This document shows positions 1-6,326 of a DNA stretch of 10,511 nucleotides, piece after piece. The DNA is taken from positions 1-10,511 of the forward strand of contig DATJSJ010000169.1 in assembly GCA_035504175.1 (NCBI GenBank), read 5' to 3'. The stretch is from DATJSJ01 sp035504175. GTDB taxonomy: Bacteria > Pseudomonadota > Alphaproteobacteria > Acetobacterales > Acetobacteraceae. The notes under the pieces are model-generated. The model saw nothing but the letters and a program-made list of their open reading frames with translations, had not been told where the DNA came from and did no database searches. The translations under genes and the position numbers were made by a program. The first letter of the stretch is position 1. Each line of letters begins with the position of its first letter.

Positions 1-2
1 GG

Positions 3-71
3 CGACTCTCCGTAAAGTTCCGTGTGCCGGCCTTCGACAAGTCCGAGCAGTCGCACCTGGTCGAGACCTGA
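3..71 (+). CDS. C-terminal tail of an unrecognised protein, cut by the window edge
   Basis: Reading from base 3, 22 codons run without a stop to TGA at 69-71 and end in PAFDKSEQSHLVET. The composition is mixed and protein-like, unlike the arginine- and proline-rich runs of non-coding frames in this GC-rich DNA. The gene would converge with the RMD1-like gene that ends at 156. I do not recognise the family from so short a tail. The call rests only on codon and residue composition, so a chance open frame is possible. The 84 bases between this stop and the next gene show no hairpin followed by a T-run, so no intrinsic terminator is called. Confidence 0.35.
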   Translation, partial: RLSVKFRVPAFDKSEQSHLVET

Positions 72-155
72 ACGTCCAGGACCCGACCCTCGTCCATCCC
101 TGTCCGATCACGGCCGCCGCGTTCGCGTCCGAGCGCACGCATCGCCACCGCTCCG

Positions 156-1331
156 TCACGGCCGCCACACCGCGAGCGCAATCTCGATCACGATCAGCAG
201 TACAATTGCGATTTCCAGCAACTCCGCGCGCGAACTCGATGCCTCCTCATACAGCGCGGCATAGGTATCGCGGATGATCGACAGCTTGCGGTCCACCGCT
301 GCGGCGACCGCCGGCACGCGGAACAGATCGAGCGCCGCGGCATAGACGCGCGCGAGATACACGTCCTCGGTGACCTGCAGCGCGTTGTCGACGCGCTCGG
401 TCAGTTCCGTCACCTCGGCGACTAGCGTGTAGAGCCGCCGCGCCAGCCGCGCATAGCGTCGCGCGGCGCGCAGATTGGCGCCGCGGCGTGATGCTGCGAC
501 GAGCTGATACATGCGCGGCAACTCGGCATCCAGCAGCTCGTCGTAATAGCGCAGCTCCAGGAGCTGCGCGTTGGCGACCTCCAGCACGTCGGCGACATCG
601 GTGTCGCGCCGCGGCTCGTAGATGAAGGCGCGGTCCCAGCCCAGCACCACCAGATCGTCGCGGTAGTAGCTGAACCGATGGCGCAGCAGGTCGGCCCGCG
701 CCTGCTCCGACAGCGCCCGCGTCTCGCCCGACAGCAGCGCGGCGAGATCCAGGCGCCGCTCGATCGCCGCCGCATCCAGGGCCACGTCGAACTCGTGCAC
801 GATCGCGATCAGGTAATCCTCCTCGATCGCGGACGGCGTCGGTCGCACCAGGGCCGTCTCCAGCACCGGGCGCAGCCGGGCGAGCAGTCCGCTCCAGACC
901 GGCGTATCGGCGGCGGGACCAAGCGCCGCATCGACCGCGTCGACCAGCGCCGCGAAGCCGCCCCAGGCCTCGCCGGTCACCGGGATGCGCAGCTCGAAGG
1001 CGATGGCACCGAAATCGTACAGCCGGGCAGTGGCGAAGGCCTCCTCGGCACCGAGCCCGGGCAGCTCGAGCGGCACCGCGTCCAGTGCGATCACCACCGG
1101 CGGGACACCGAAGGCGAGCGCCTTCGGCTCGGCCGTCCGCAGCCGGCCGCGGCTGCTGGCCCGCCCGGCCTCGGCCGACCAGAGCGCTTCGGCGCGCTTG
1201 AGGTCGATCGCGTAGGCGACGTCCATCAGCCGCAGGGCGACGACGAACCCGGCGCGGACCTGTGGTGGCGCGGCCTCGGCGGGACGGCCAGGCGCGGCGC
1301 CCGTATCCGGGGCCGCCGGCACGCCGCTCAC
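156..1331 (-). CDS. RMD1/DUF155-like protein with C-terminal membrane anchor
   Basis: The gene encodes 391 residues. Residues 1-25 are Ala/Pro-rich and probably disordered. A soluble alpha/beta region follows, with a YDFGAIAFEL segment at about 105-114. Residues 165-365 are mostly helical and charged, with GWDRAFIYEP at 231-240, ANAQLLELRYYDELLD at 253-268 and RKLSIIRDTY at 348-357. Residues 369-389 form one hydrophobic helix just before the C-terminus. This layout, and the helix-plus-terminal-anchor ending, resemble the RMD1/DUF155 family (Pfam PF02582), whose yeast member has a role in meiotic division and whose bacterial members have no defined reaction. I assign the family from pattern memory, not from an alignment. 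It is the last gene of a three-gene leftward unit. Its GTG start overlaps the TGA of the upstream E1-like gene (GTGA at 1331-1328), and its own Shine-Dalgarno sequence is poor, so translation probably depends on coupling. The existence of the gene is near certain; its function is unknown. Confidence 0.85.
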   Translation of the reverse strand: MSGVPAAPDTGAAPGRPAEAAPPQVRAGFVVALRLMDVAYAIDLKRAEALWSAEAGRASSRGRLRTAEPKALAFGVPPVVIALDAVPLELPGLGAEEAFATARLYDFGAIAFELRIPVTGEAWGGFAALVDAVDAALGPAADTPVWSGLLARLRPVLETALVRPTPSAIEEDYLIAIVHEFDVALDAAAIERRLDLAALLSGETRALSEQARADLLRHRFSYYRDDLVVLGWDRAFIYEPRRDTDVADVLEVANAQLLELRYYDELLDAELPRMYQLVAASRRGANLRAARRYARLARRLYTLVAEVTELTERVDNALQVTEDVYLARVYAAALDLFRVPAVAAAVDRKLSIIRDTYAALYEEASSSRAELLEIAIVLLIVIEIALAVWRP

Positions 1332-3721
1332 CCCAGCAGGGCTTGCGCGCAGGCATCGAGGATCGCGTCCGCGTCGATGCCGTATTCACGATAGAGGTCG
1401 GGGATGTCGCCGCTCTGGCCGAACCGGTCGGGGCCGAGCGGGATGACGCGCTGGCCACGCACGGCGCCGAGCCAGGCATGCGCCGCCGGGTGTCCGTCGA
1501 GCACGGTTACCAGCGCTGCGTCCGGCGCCAGCGGCGCCAGCAGGCCGCGTATGTGCGATCCGCTGGCGCGCTCACCGGCGCGACGGGCGCGCAGCGCGTC
1601 GAGCCAGCCCGCGTGCAGCCGGTCGGGGCTGGTGATGGCGAGCAGGCCGGCGCGCGGCTCATCGGCGCGCAATTCGGCGAAGGCGGCCTCGGCCTCGGGC
1701 GCGAGGGGCCCCTGGTAGGCGATCGCGATTGGCGCGCCCTCGTCCGGCGGCACCACCCAGTGCGCGCCGGCGATCACCGCCTCGGCATCAAGCGTGCGGT
1801 CCGGCTGCGGCAATTGCCGGGTGGACAGGCGCAGCCACACCGCCGACCCGTCCGGTCGCTGCATGTGGTCGAAGGCGTGGCGCAGCAGGATCGCGAGTTC
1901 GTCGACATGCGCCGGCTCGAACGAGGCGAGCCGGTCGGCGCCGATGCCGATTAGCGGCGTGTTGATCGACTGGTGCTGCCCGCCCTCAGGTGCCAGCGTC
2001 AGGCCGGACGGCGTCGAGATCAGGAGGAACCGCGCGTCCTGGTAGCAGGCGTAGATCAGCGCATCGAGGCCGCGATTGACGAACGGATCGTACACCGTGC
2101 CGACCGGCAGCACGCGGCCGCCGAACAGGTCGGGCGCCAGGCCGGCGGCGCCGAGCAGCAGAAAAAGATTCTGCTCGGCGATGCCGAGCTCCACATGCTG
2201 GCCCTTGGGAGACATGCCCCAGCGCTGGGCGGAGGCAAGCTTGGCATCGCGGAACACGTCGTTGCGGGTGTGGCGGTCGAAGATGCCGCGGCGGTTCACC
2301 CAGGGACCGAGATTGGTCGAGACGGTCACATCGGGGCTGGTCGTCATGATGTGGCGGGCGAGGGCCGCGCACTCGCCCTGGCCGCGGCCGATCTCGGCCA
2401 TGATGTCGCCGAACCCGGCCTGGGTGGACGTACGTCGCCCGGCGGTCTTCGCCACCGGCAGCGTCGCGGGCACCGGGATCACCGGCGCCGACAGCTTGCG
2501 CCCGCCGGGGCTCAGCGTCTGGGCGAACGGGCAGGCGGCGAGGAAGGCGGCGAGTTCCTCCGCCTCGGCCTCGAGCCCCTCGAGCCGGTCCCATTCATGG
2601 CCGGGGCGGATGCCCATCGCCTCGCGGAAGCCGGCCATCTGCTCCTTCGTCATCAGCCCGGCGTGGTTGTCCTTGTGGCCGGCGAAGGGCAGGCCCATGC
2701 CCTTGATGGTGTAGGCGATGAAGCAGGTCGGCTGGTCGCCGGCGGCATCGGCGGCGCGCAGCGTCTCGATGATCGTCTCGATGTCGTGGCCGCCCAAATT
2801 GGTCATCAGCGCGGCGAGCTCGTCATCGCCGAGCGGATCGATGATCGCCCGCGCCCCCCGCGAACGGCCGAGATCGGTGAGCAGCGCCTGGCGCCAGGCC
2901 GCGCCGCCCTGGAAGGTCAGCGCGGAATAGAGGCTGTTCGGGCAGTCATCGATCCAGCGCCGCAGCTCCTCGCCGCAATCGCGCGCGAAGGCGGCCTCGA
3001 GCTGGCGGCCGTATTTGATCATGACCACGTTCCAGCCCATGTCGCGGAACAGGCCCTCGATGCGGCCGAACAGCCGGTCGGGCACGACGGAATCGAGGCT
3101 CTGGCGGTTGTAGTCGACGATCCACCAGAGATCGCGGACGTCGTGCTTCCAGCCTTCCAGCAGCGCCTCGTAGATGTTGCCCTCGTCGAGCTCGGCATCG
3201 CCGGCGATCGCGATGTGCCGGCCGGGCGGCAGCGCCGCGTGCGGCGTGCCCTGCGCCAGATTGTGCAGCCGCACATAATCCTGCATCAGCGCGCTGAACG
3301 TCGTCATGGCGACGCCGAGCCCGACCGAGCCGGTGGAGAAATCGACCTCCGCCCCGTCCTTGACCCGGCTCGGATAGGATTGTGCGCCGCCCAATTGCCG
3401 CAGCGCCGCCATGTGCGCCACGTCCTGCCGGCCGAACAGGTAGTTGATCGCGTGGAACACGGGTGCGGCGTGCGGCTTGACCGCGACACGGTCCTGCGGC
3501 CGCAGCGTCTCGAAATACAGCGCCGCCATGATCGAGATGACCGAGGCGCAGGACGCCTGGTGGCCGCCGACCTTCAGCCCGTCGCGGTTGGGACGGTTGT
3601 GGTTGGCGTTGTGGATCGTCCAGGCGGAGAGCCAGAGCAGCTTGCGCTCCAGCGCATGCAGCAGGGCCAGCTGGCGGGCCGGGAGCACCTCCGGCCGGAT
3701 CTCGCCTGGCGGGGCATTCAT
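1328..3721 (-). CDS. AceE-like thiamine-diphosphate 2-oxoacid dehydrogenase E1 / transketolase-family enzyme
   Basis: The protein has 797 residues and the three-domain order of homodimeric pyruvate dehydrogenase E1 (E. coli AceE, 887 residues). The ThDP/Mg site is GDAELDE at 174-180, with D175, N205 and Q207. These match AceE D230, N260 and Q262 in spacing, although the usual GDG reads GDA. ELGIAEQN at 511-518 carries E516, which by spacing is the glutamate that activates the cofactor (AceE E571). Histidines H54 (GGHQAS), H84 (KPHAAP) and H353 (KDNHAG) fall where AceE has active-site histidines. Compared with AceE the protein lacks about 50 N-terminal residues, the segment AceE uses to bind E2. 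The start ATG overlaps the stop of the dehydrogenase gene upstream (ATGA) and has GGAGGA 5 bases before it. Known family reactions are oxidative decarboxylation of 2-oxoacids or ketol transfer. The substrate cannot be read here, and no E2 or E3 gene is nearby. Family and gene calls are firm; the specific reaction is open. Confidence 0.9.
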   Translation of the reverse strand: MNAPPGEIRPEVLPARQLALLHALERKLLWLSAWTIHNANHNRPNRDGLKVGGHQASCASVISIMAALYFETLRPQDRVAVKPHAAPVFHAINYLFGRQDVAHMAALRQLGGAQSYPSRVKDGAEVDFSTGSVGLGVAMTTFSALMQDYVRLHNLAQGTPHAALPPGRHIAIAGDAELDEGNIYEALLEGWKHDVRDLWWIVDYNRQSLDSVVPDRLFGRIEGLFRDMGWNVVMIKYGRQLEAAFARDCGEELRRWIDDCPNSLYSALTFQGGAAWRQALLTDLGRSRGARAIIDPLGDDELAALMTNLGGHDIETIIETLRAADAAGDQPTCFIAYTIKGMGLPFAGHKDNHAGLMTKEQMAGFREAMGIRPGHEWDRLEGLEAEAEELAAFLAACPFAQTLSPGGRKLSAPVIPVPATLPVAKTAGRRTSTQAGFGDIMAEIGRGQGECAALARHIMTTSPDVTVSTNLGPWVNRRGIFDRHTRNDVFRDAKLASAQRWGMSPKGQHVELGIAEQNLFLLLGAAGLAPDLFGGRVLPVGTVYDPFVNRGLDALIYACYQDARFLLISTPSGLTLAPEGGQHQSINTPLIGIGADRLASFEPAHVDELAILLRHAFDHMQRPDGSAVWLRLSTRQLPQPDRTLDAEAVIAGAHWVVPPDEGAPIAIAYQGPLAPEAEAAFAELRADEPRAGLLAITSPDRLHAGWLDALRARRAGERASGSHIRGLLAPLAPDAALVTVLDGHPAAHAWLGAVRGQRVIPLGPDRFGQSGDIPDLYREYGIDADAILDACAQALLG

Positions 3722-4668
3722 GTCCGTCCTCCCGGCAGCCGTCTCGCGTCGCGGCGCTGCTCGTATGCTTTCAGATGCGCATAGGCGCAGGTCAGGATGG
3801 TATCATCCAGGCCGGCCTCGCGCACGCGCCGGAGCAGGAAGCCCGTGATGTGCTCGGCCTCGACCCGGCCGCCCGCCTCGAGATCGCGCAGCATCGAGGC
3901 GTCGTCGCGGCTCGCCGGCTCCGCGAACCCGCGCAGCGCCCAGGTGACGAACGCCCCGGTGGGCGGATGGCCGGCGCGGCGCGCGACCTCGACGAGTTGC
4001 TCGAACAGGGTGCGGAGCAGCGCCGCACCCTCGGGCGCGCCGCGCACCGCCTCGCCGACATTGGCACGCAGCAGGCAGGCCAGGCTGGCGAGCGTGCCGA
4101 GATAGGCGAGTTTCTGCCACATCTGCCGCATGATGTCGGCAACCGCGATCGCCGCCATGCCGGGCGCCTGCGACAGCACCGCGCCGATCCGGGCGACGCG
4201 CGTGCTCATCAGCCCGTCCTGCTCGCCGTAGACGAGGTCCTGCGCGTCGTCGAGATGCCGCACCACCCCGTCATCGCTCAGCGTCGCACCGATGCGCGCG
4301 ACGCCGCCCAGCACGTTGCCGCCTCCGAAGCGCGCGTTCAGCACGTCCAGATGCGAGATGCCGTTGAGCAGCGGCAGAATCGTGGCAGCGGGTGCTAGCG
4401 CCGGTTCGATCGCGGCGATCGCGGCGTCGAGGTCATAGGCCTTGCACGTGAGCAGCACCAGATCGAACTCGGGCTGCGTGGCCTCGGCCGTGATCGTGCG
4501 TACGGCGAGCTTGGCATCGCCGAGCGGGCTCTCGATCCGCAGCCCCTCCGACGCGAGTTGCGCCGCGCGGCGCGGGCGGACGAGGAATGTCACGTCCGCG
4601 CCGCCCTGGAGCAGGCGGGCTCCGAAATAGCCGCCAACCCCGCCCGCGCCGAGAACCAGGATGCGCAT
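3718..4668 (-). CDS. Ketopantoate reductase (PanE/ApbA) family dehydrogenase
   Basis: The protein has 316 residues, close to the usual 290-320. It has an N-terminal Rossmann fold opening with MRILVLGAGGVGGYFG (glycine motif 7-13), TCKAYD at 74-79 and PLLNG at 99-103, and an all-helical C-terminal domain. K186 in MWQKL is the expected catalytic lysine (E. coli PanE K176), with S258 and E270 matching PanE S244 and E256. The two asparagines that follow the lysine at +4 and +8 in PanE (N180, N184) are L190 and A194 here, so the pantoate-side pocket differs. Such members are often named 2-dehydropantoate 2-reductase, the NADPH step of pantothenate synthesis, but may act on another 2-oxoacid. The ATG at 4668 is chosen because the Rossmann strand begins there and AGGAG precedes it by 7 bases. 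The frame stays open to 4827, but that extension is Arg/Pro-rich and not protein-like. It is the first gene of a leftward three-gene unit. Confidence 0.92.
   Translation of the reverse strand: MRILVLGAGGVGGYFGARLLQGGADVTFLVRPRRAAQLASEGLRIESPLGDAKLAVRTITAEATQPEFDLVLLTCKAYDLDAAIAAIEPALAPAATILPLLNGISHLDVLNARFGGGNVLGGVARIGATLSDDGVVRHLDDAQDLVYGEQDGLMSTRVARIGAVLSQAPGMAAIAVADIMRQMWQKLAYLGTLASLACLLRANVGEAVRGAPEGAALLRTLFEQLVEVARRAGHPPTGAFVTWALRGFAEPASRDDASMLRDLEAGGRVEAEHITGFLLRRVREAGLDDTILTCAYAHLKAYEQRRDARRLPGGRT
3727..3732 (-). promoter_or_regulatory. Ribosome binding site of the AceE-like gene
   Basis: On the minus strand GGAGGA lies 5 bases before the ATG at 3721-3719. It sits inside the last codons of the upstream dehydrogenase gene. 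It fixes the start of the 797-residue protein and shows that this start is independently initiated as well as coupled. Confidence 0.75.
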
Positions 4669-4675
4669 CGGCGCA

Positions 4676-4680
4676 CTCCT
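4676..4680 (-). promoter_or_regulatory. Ribosome binding site that sets the start of the PanE-family gene
   Basis: On the minus strand AGGAG stands 7 bases before the ATG at 4668. It favours the 316-residue protein over a form starting at 4827, which would add 53 low-quality residues ahead of the Rossmann fold. Confidence 0.8.
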
Positions 4681-4687
4681 ATCACGG

Positions 4688-4703
4688 GGCCGGGATGCCG
4701 GCC
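4688..4703. repeat. Perfect inverted repeat in the 5' leader of the PanE-family gene
   Basis: GGCCGG and CCGGCC, each six bases, flank the four-base loop GATG. In the leftward transcript this GC-only stem ends 7 bases upstream of the AGGAG ribosome site. It could hinder or tune initiation, or be a protein site, or be chance in GC-rich DNA. There is no T-run, so it is not an intrinsic terminator. Confidence 0.5.
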
Positions 4704-4828
4704 ACCGGCCCGCCAGGCGGCAGGAATCAGTCCTCCTCCGAATCGAACCCGGCGGGCGCGCGCCGCAAGGCCGCACCGCCGCCGCGCCCCGGCCGTTTTG
4801 CCCGTCGCCAGCGTTCAACACCGTCACG

Positions 4829-4846
4829 CTGTCGTCAAAGCTTCAC
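4829..4846 (+). promoter_or_regulatory. Possible Pho-box-like element upstream of the transporter
   Basis: CTGTCGTCAAAGCTTCAC resembles the PhoB box, which is two CTGTCAT-type 7-mers separated by a 4-base A/T-rich spacer. The left half matches 6 of 7 and the spacer is CAAA, but the right half is poor, with TCA in the correct position. It lies about 65 bases before the start codon of a phosphate-symporter-type transporter, which makes phosphate control plausible. The match is weak and may be chance. Confidence 0.25.
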
Positions 4847-4900
4847 GTCGGGAGTGGAACCAAACGCGGTGCCGCGCCTACAGGCGGGAACGATCGGCAA

Positions 4901-4906
4901 AGAGGA
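4901..4906 (+). promoter_or_regulatory. Ribosome binding site of the PHS-type transporter
   Basis: AGAGGA ends 4 bases before the ATG at 4911. It supports the 452-residue protein rather than a version starting at 4587, whose extra 108 residues would be Arg/Pro-rich and would overlap the dehydrogenase start on the other strand. Confidence 0.75.
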
Positions 4907-4910
4907 CAGC

Positions 4911-6269
4911 ATGTCGGCAAGCATCGCCCAGGACGACCCGGACCTCGCGGCGCTCGACGAATCGACGATCACCCGCGAGCACTGGAAGATCCTCTTCATC
5001 TCCGGGATGGGCTTCTTCACCGACGCCTACGACCTGTTCATCATCGGCGTCGCGATGCACCTGATCCGCGCGGAATGGCACGTCTCGCCATTGGCCCAGG
5101 GCCTCGTCACCTCCACCGCCCTGCTCGCCGCGGCGTTCGGCGCGCTGCTATTCGGGCGGATCGCCGACATGCTCGGACGCAAGCGTATCTACGGCTACGA
5201 GGTGCTGGTGCTCGCGGCCGGGGCGATCGCCTCCGCCTTCTCGCCGGACATCTGGTGGCTGATCGGATTCCGCATCGTGCTCGGCATCGGCATCGGCGGC
5301 GACTACCCGGTCAGCTCGACGATCATGAGCGAGTTCTCCGGCCGGCGGCATCGCGGCATGATGGTGAGCCTGGTGTTTGCGATGCAGGCGGCGGGGCTGA
5401 TCGTCGGGCCGCTGCTCGCGGCGCTGCTGCTGGCGAGCGGCCTGCATCACGACCTGGTCTGGCGCCTGCTGCTGGCCTTCGGCGCGGTTCCGGCGCTTGC
5501 CGTCTTCCAGATGCGCCGGCACCTCGCCGAGACGCCGCGCTTTCGGCTGGCGGCGAAAAAGGTCGAGGTGGGACGCGCCTCCTTCGCGGAAGGCTTTCGC
5601 ACGCTGCTGGCGCGCCGCGACCTGCGGCTGCGGCTGCTCGGCGCAAGCCTCGCCTGGTTCCTGATGGATTTCGCCTATTACGGCAACACCGTGAGCAGCC
5701 CGATGGTGCTGCATGCGATCGCCCCGAAGGCCAGCCTGCTGGACCAGACCCTGACGCAGCTCGCGGTGTTCGCGGTCGCCGCGGTGCCCGGCTACTTCGT
5801 GGCGGCGGCCACGATGGACCGGATGGGCCGGAAATCGATCCAGATCCTCGGGTTCGCCATGATGGGAGTGAGCTTTCTGGCGCTGGCGCTGATTCCCGGA
5901 ATCGAGAGGCTGATCTACCCGTTCCTGATCATCTATGGACTCAGCTACTTCTTCACCGAGTTCGGGCCGAACGCCACCACCTTCGTCTATCCGGCGGAAC
6001 TGTTCCCGGTCGAGGGGCGCACCACCGGACACGGGATCGCCTCGGCAACCGGCAAGATCGGTGGCTTCGTCGGCGTGTTCACCTTTCCGCCGCTGATGGC
6101 GTGGCACGGATTGCTGGCGGCCGAAATGGGCGCGGCGATCGCGAGCGTGATCGGGCTCGCCGTCACCGTCGCGATGCTGCCCGAGACCAAGGGCCGCTCG
6201 CTCGAGGAATTGAGCGCACCCGCCGCGGCGCCGGCGAATTTTCCGGCCCGGCGGATGGCCGCCACCTGA
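4911..6269 (+). CDS. Major facilitator transporter of the phosphate:H+ symporter (PHS) type
   Basis: The protein has 452 residues and about twelve membrane helices. The first begins after a short cytoplasmic stretch (1-25), and a longer loop at about 205-238 separates the two halves. The MFS signature is GRIADMLGRKR at 82-92, repeated as DRMGRK at 303-308 in the second half. Residues known to bind phosphate or carry protons in the fungal transporter PiPT (D45, D149, Y150, Q177, W320, D324, Y328, N431) have counterparts D38, D131, Y132, Q159, W249, D253, Y257 and N354. The local spacings (Y to Q 27; W to D to Y 4 and 4) are identical. Inner-membrane uptake of inorganic phosphate or a related anion with protons is therefore the best inference. 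Bacterial relatives are often annotated only as MFS transporter, and some may move other acids. The gene stands alone, divergent from the PanE-family gene. It ends 57 bases from the convergent malonyl-CoA decarboxylase gene, and no clear terminator is seen in that gap. Confidence 0.9.
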   Translation: MSASIAQDDPDLAALDESTITREHWKILFISGMGFFTDAYDLFIIGVAMHLIRAEWHVSPLAQGLVTSTALLAAAFGALLFGRIADMLGRKRIYGYEVLVLAAGAIASAFSPDIWWLIGFRIVLGIGIGGDYPVSSTIMSEFSGRRHRGMMVSLVFAMQAAGLIVGPLLAALLLASGLHHDLVWRLLLAFGAVPALAVFQMRRHLAETPRFRLAAKKVEVGRASFAEGFRTLLARRDLRLRLLGASLAWFLMDFAYYGNTVSSPMVLHAIAPKASLLDQTLTQLAVFAVAAVPGYFVAAATMDRMGRKSIQILGFAMMGVSFLALALIPGIERLIYPFLIIYGLSYFFTEFGPNATTFVYPAELFPVEGRTTGHGIASATGKIGGFVGVFTFPPLMAWHGLLAAEMGAAIASVIGLAVTVAMLPETKGRSLEELSAPAAAPANFPARRMAAT

Positions 6270-6326
6270 ACCGCTTCGACGGCAGCTGCACAGGCCGAGC
6301 CCGATCCGATCTGGCCGACGCGCGCG

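Larger units (their letters stand above)
4669..4910. promoter_or_regulatory. Divergent intergenic region between the PanE-family gene and the phosphate-type transporter
   Basis: These 242 bases separate two genes transcribed away from each other, so promoters for both should lie here. The half near the dehydrogenase is very GC-rich and holds a strong hairpin (4688-4703). The half near the transporter is less GC-rich (about 4796-4865) and contains the Pho-box-like element at 4829-4846. I could not pick out a convincing sigma-70 -35/-10 pair on either strand, so no exact promoter is given. Confidence 0.5.

Noticed and set aside
108..166. TCACGGCCGCC occurs twice (108-118 and 156-166).
   Set aside because: The second copy overlaps the stop and last codons of the RMD1-like gene. 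An 11-base GC-rich match of this kind can arise by chance, and there are no further copies in series.
247..1479. A 410-codon minus-strand frame overlapping the RMD1-like gene and the end of the AceE-like gene.
   Set aside because: It is an out-of-frame reading of both genes, with Arg/Ala/Gly-rich sequence and no domain.
1973..3784. A 603-codon open frame on the plus strand.
   Set aside because: It lies antisense to the AceE-like gene, whose motifs are unambiguous. Its translation is rich in Arg, Ala, Gly and His with no recognisable motif. Long antisense frames are expected when third codon positions are almost all G or C.
4669..4827. A 53-residue N-terminal extension of the PanE-family protein, as the frame is open upstream.
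   Set aside because: The Rossmann fold starts at the ATG at 4668, which has a good AGGAG at 7 bases. The extension is Arg/Pro-rich.
5148..6107. A 319-codon open frame on the minus strand, rich in His, Arg and Gln.
   Set aside because: It lies antisense to the phosphate-type transporter, whose helices and pocket residues are clear. There is no ribosome site or motif.
6270..6326. A possible shared terminator between the convergent transporter and decarboxylase genes.
   Set aside because: Only a small GCAGCTGC palindrome is present, with no stable stem followed by a T-run on either strand.
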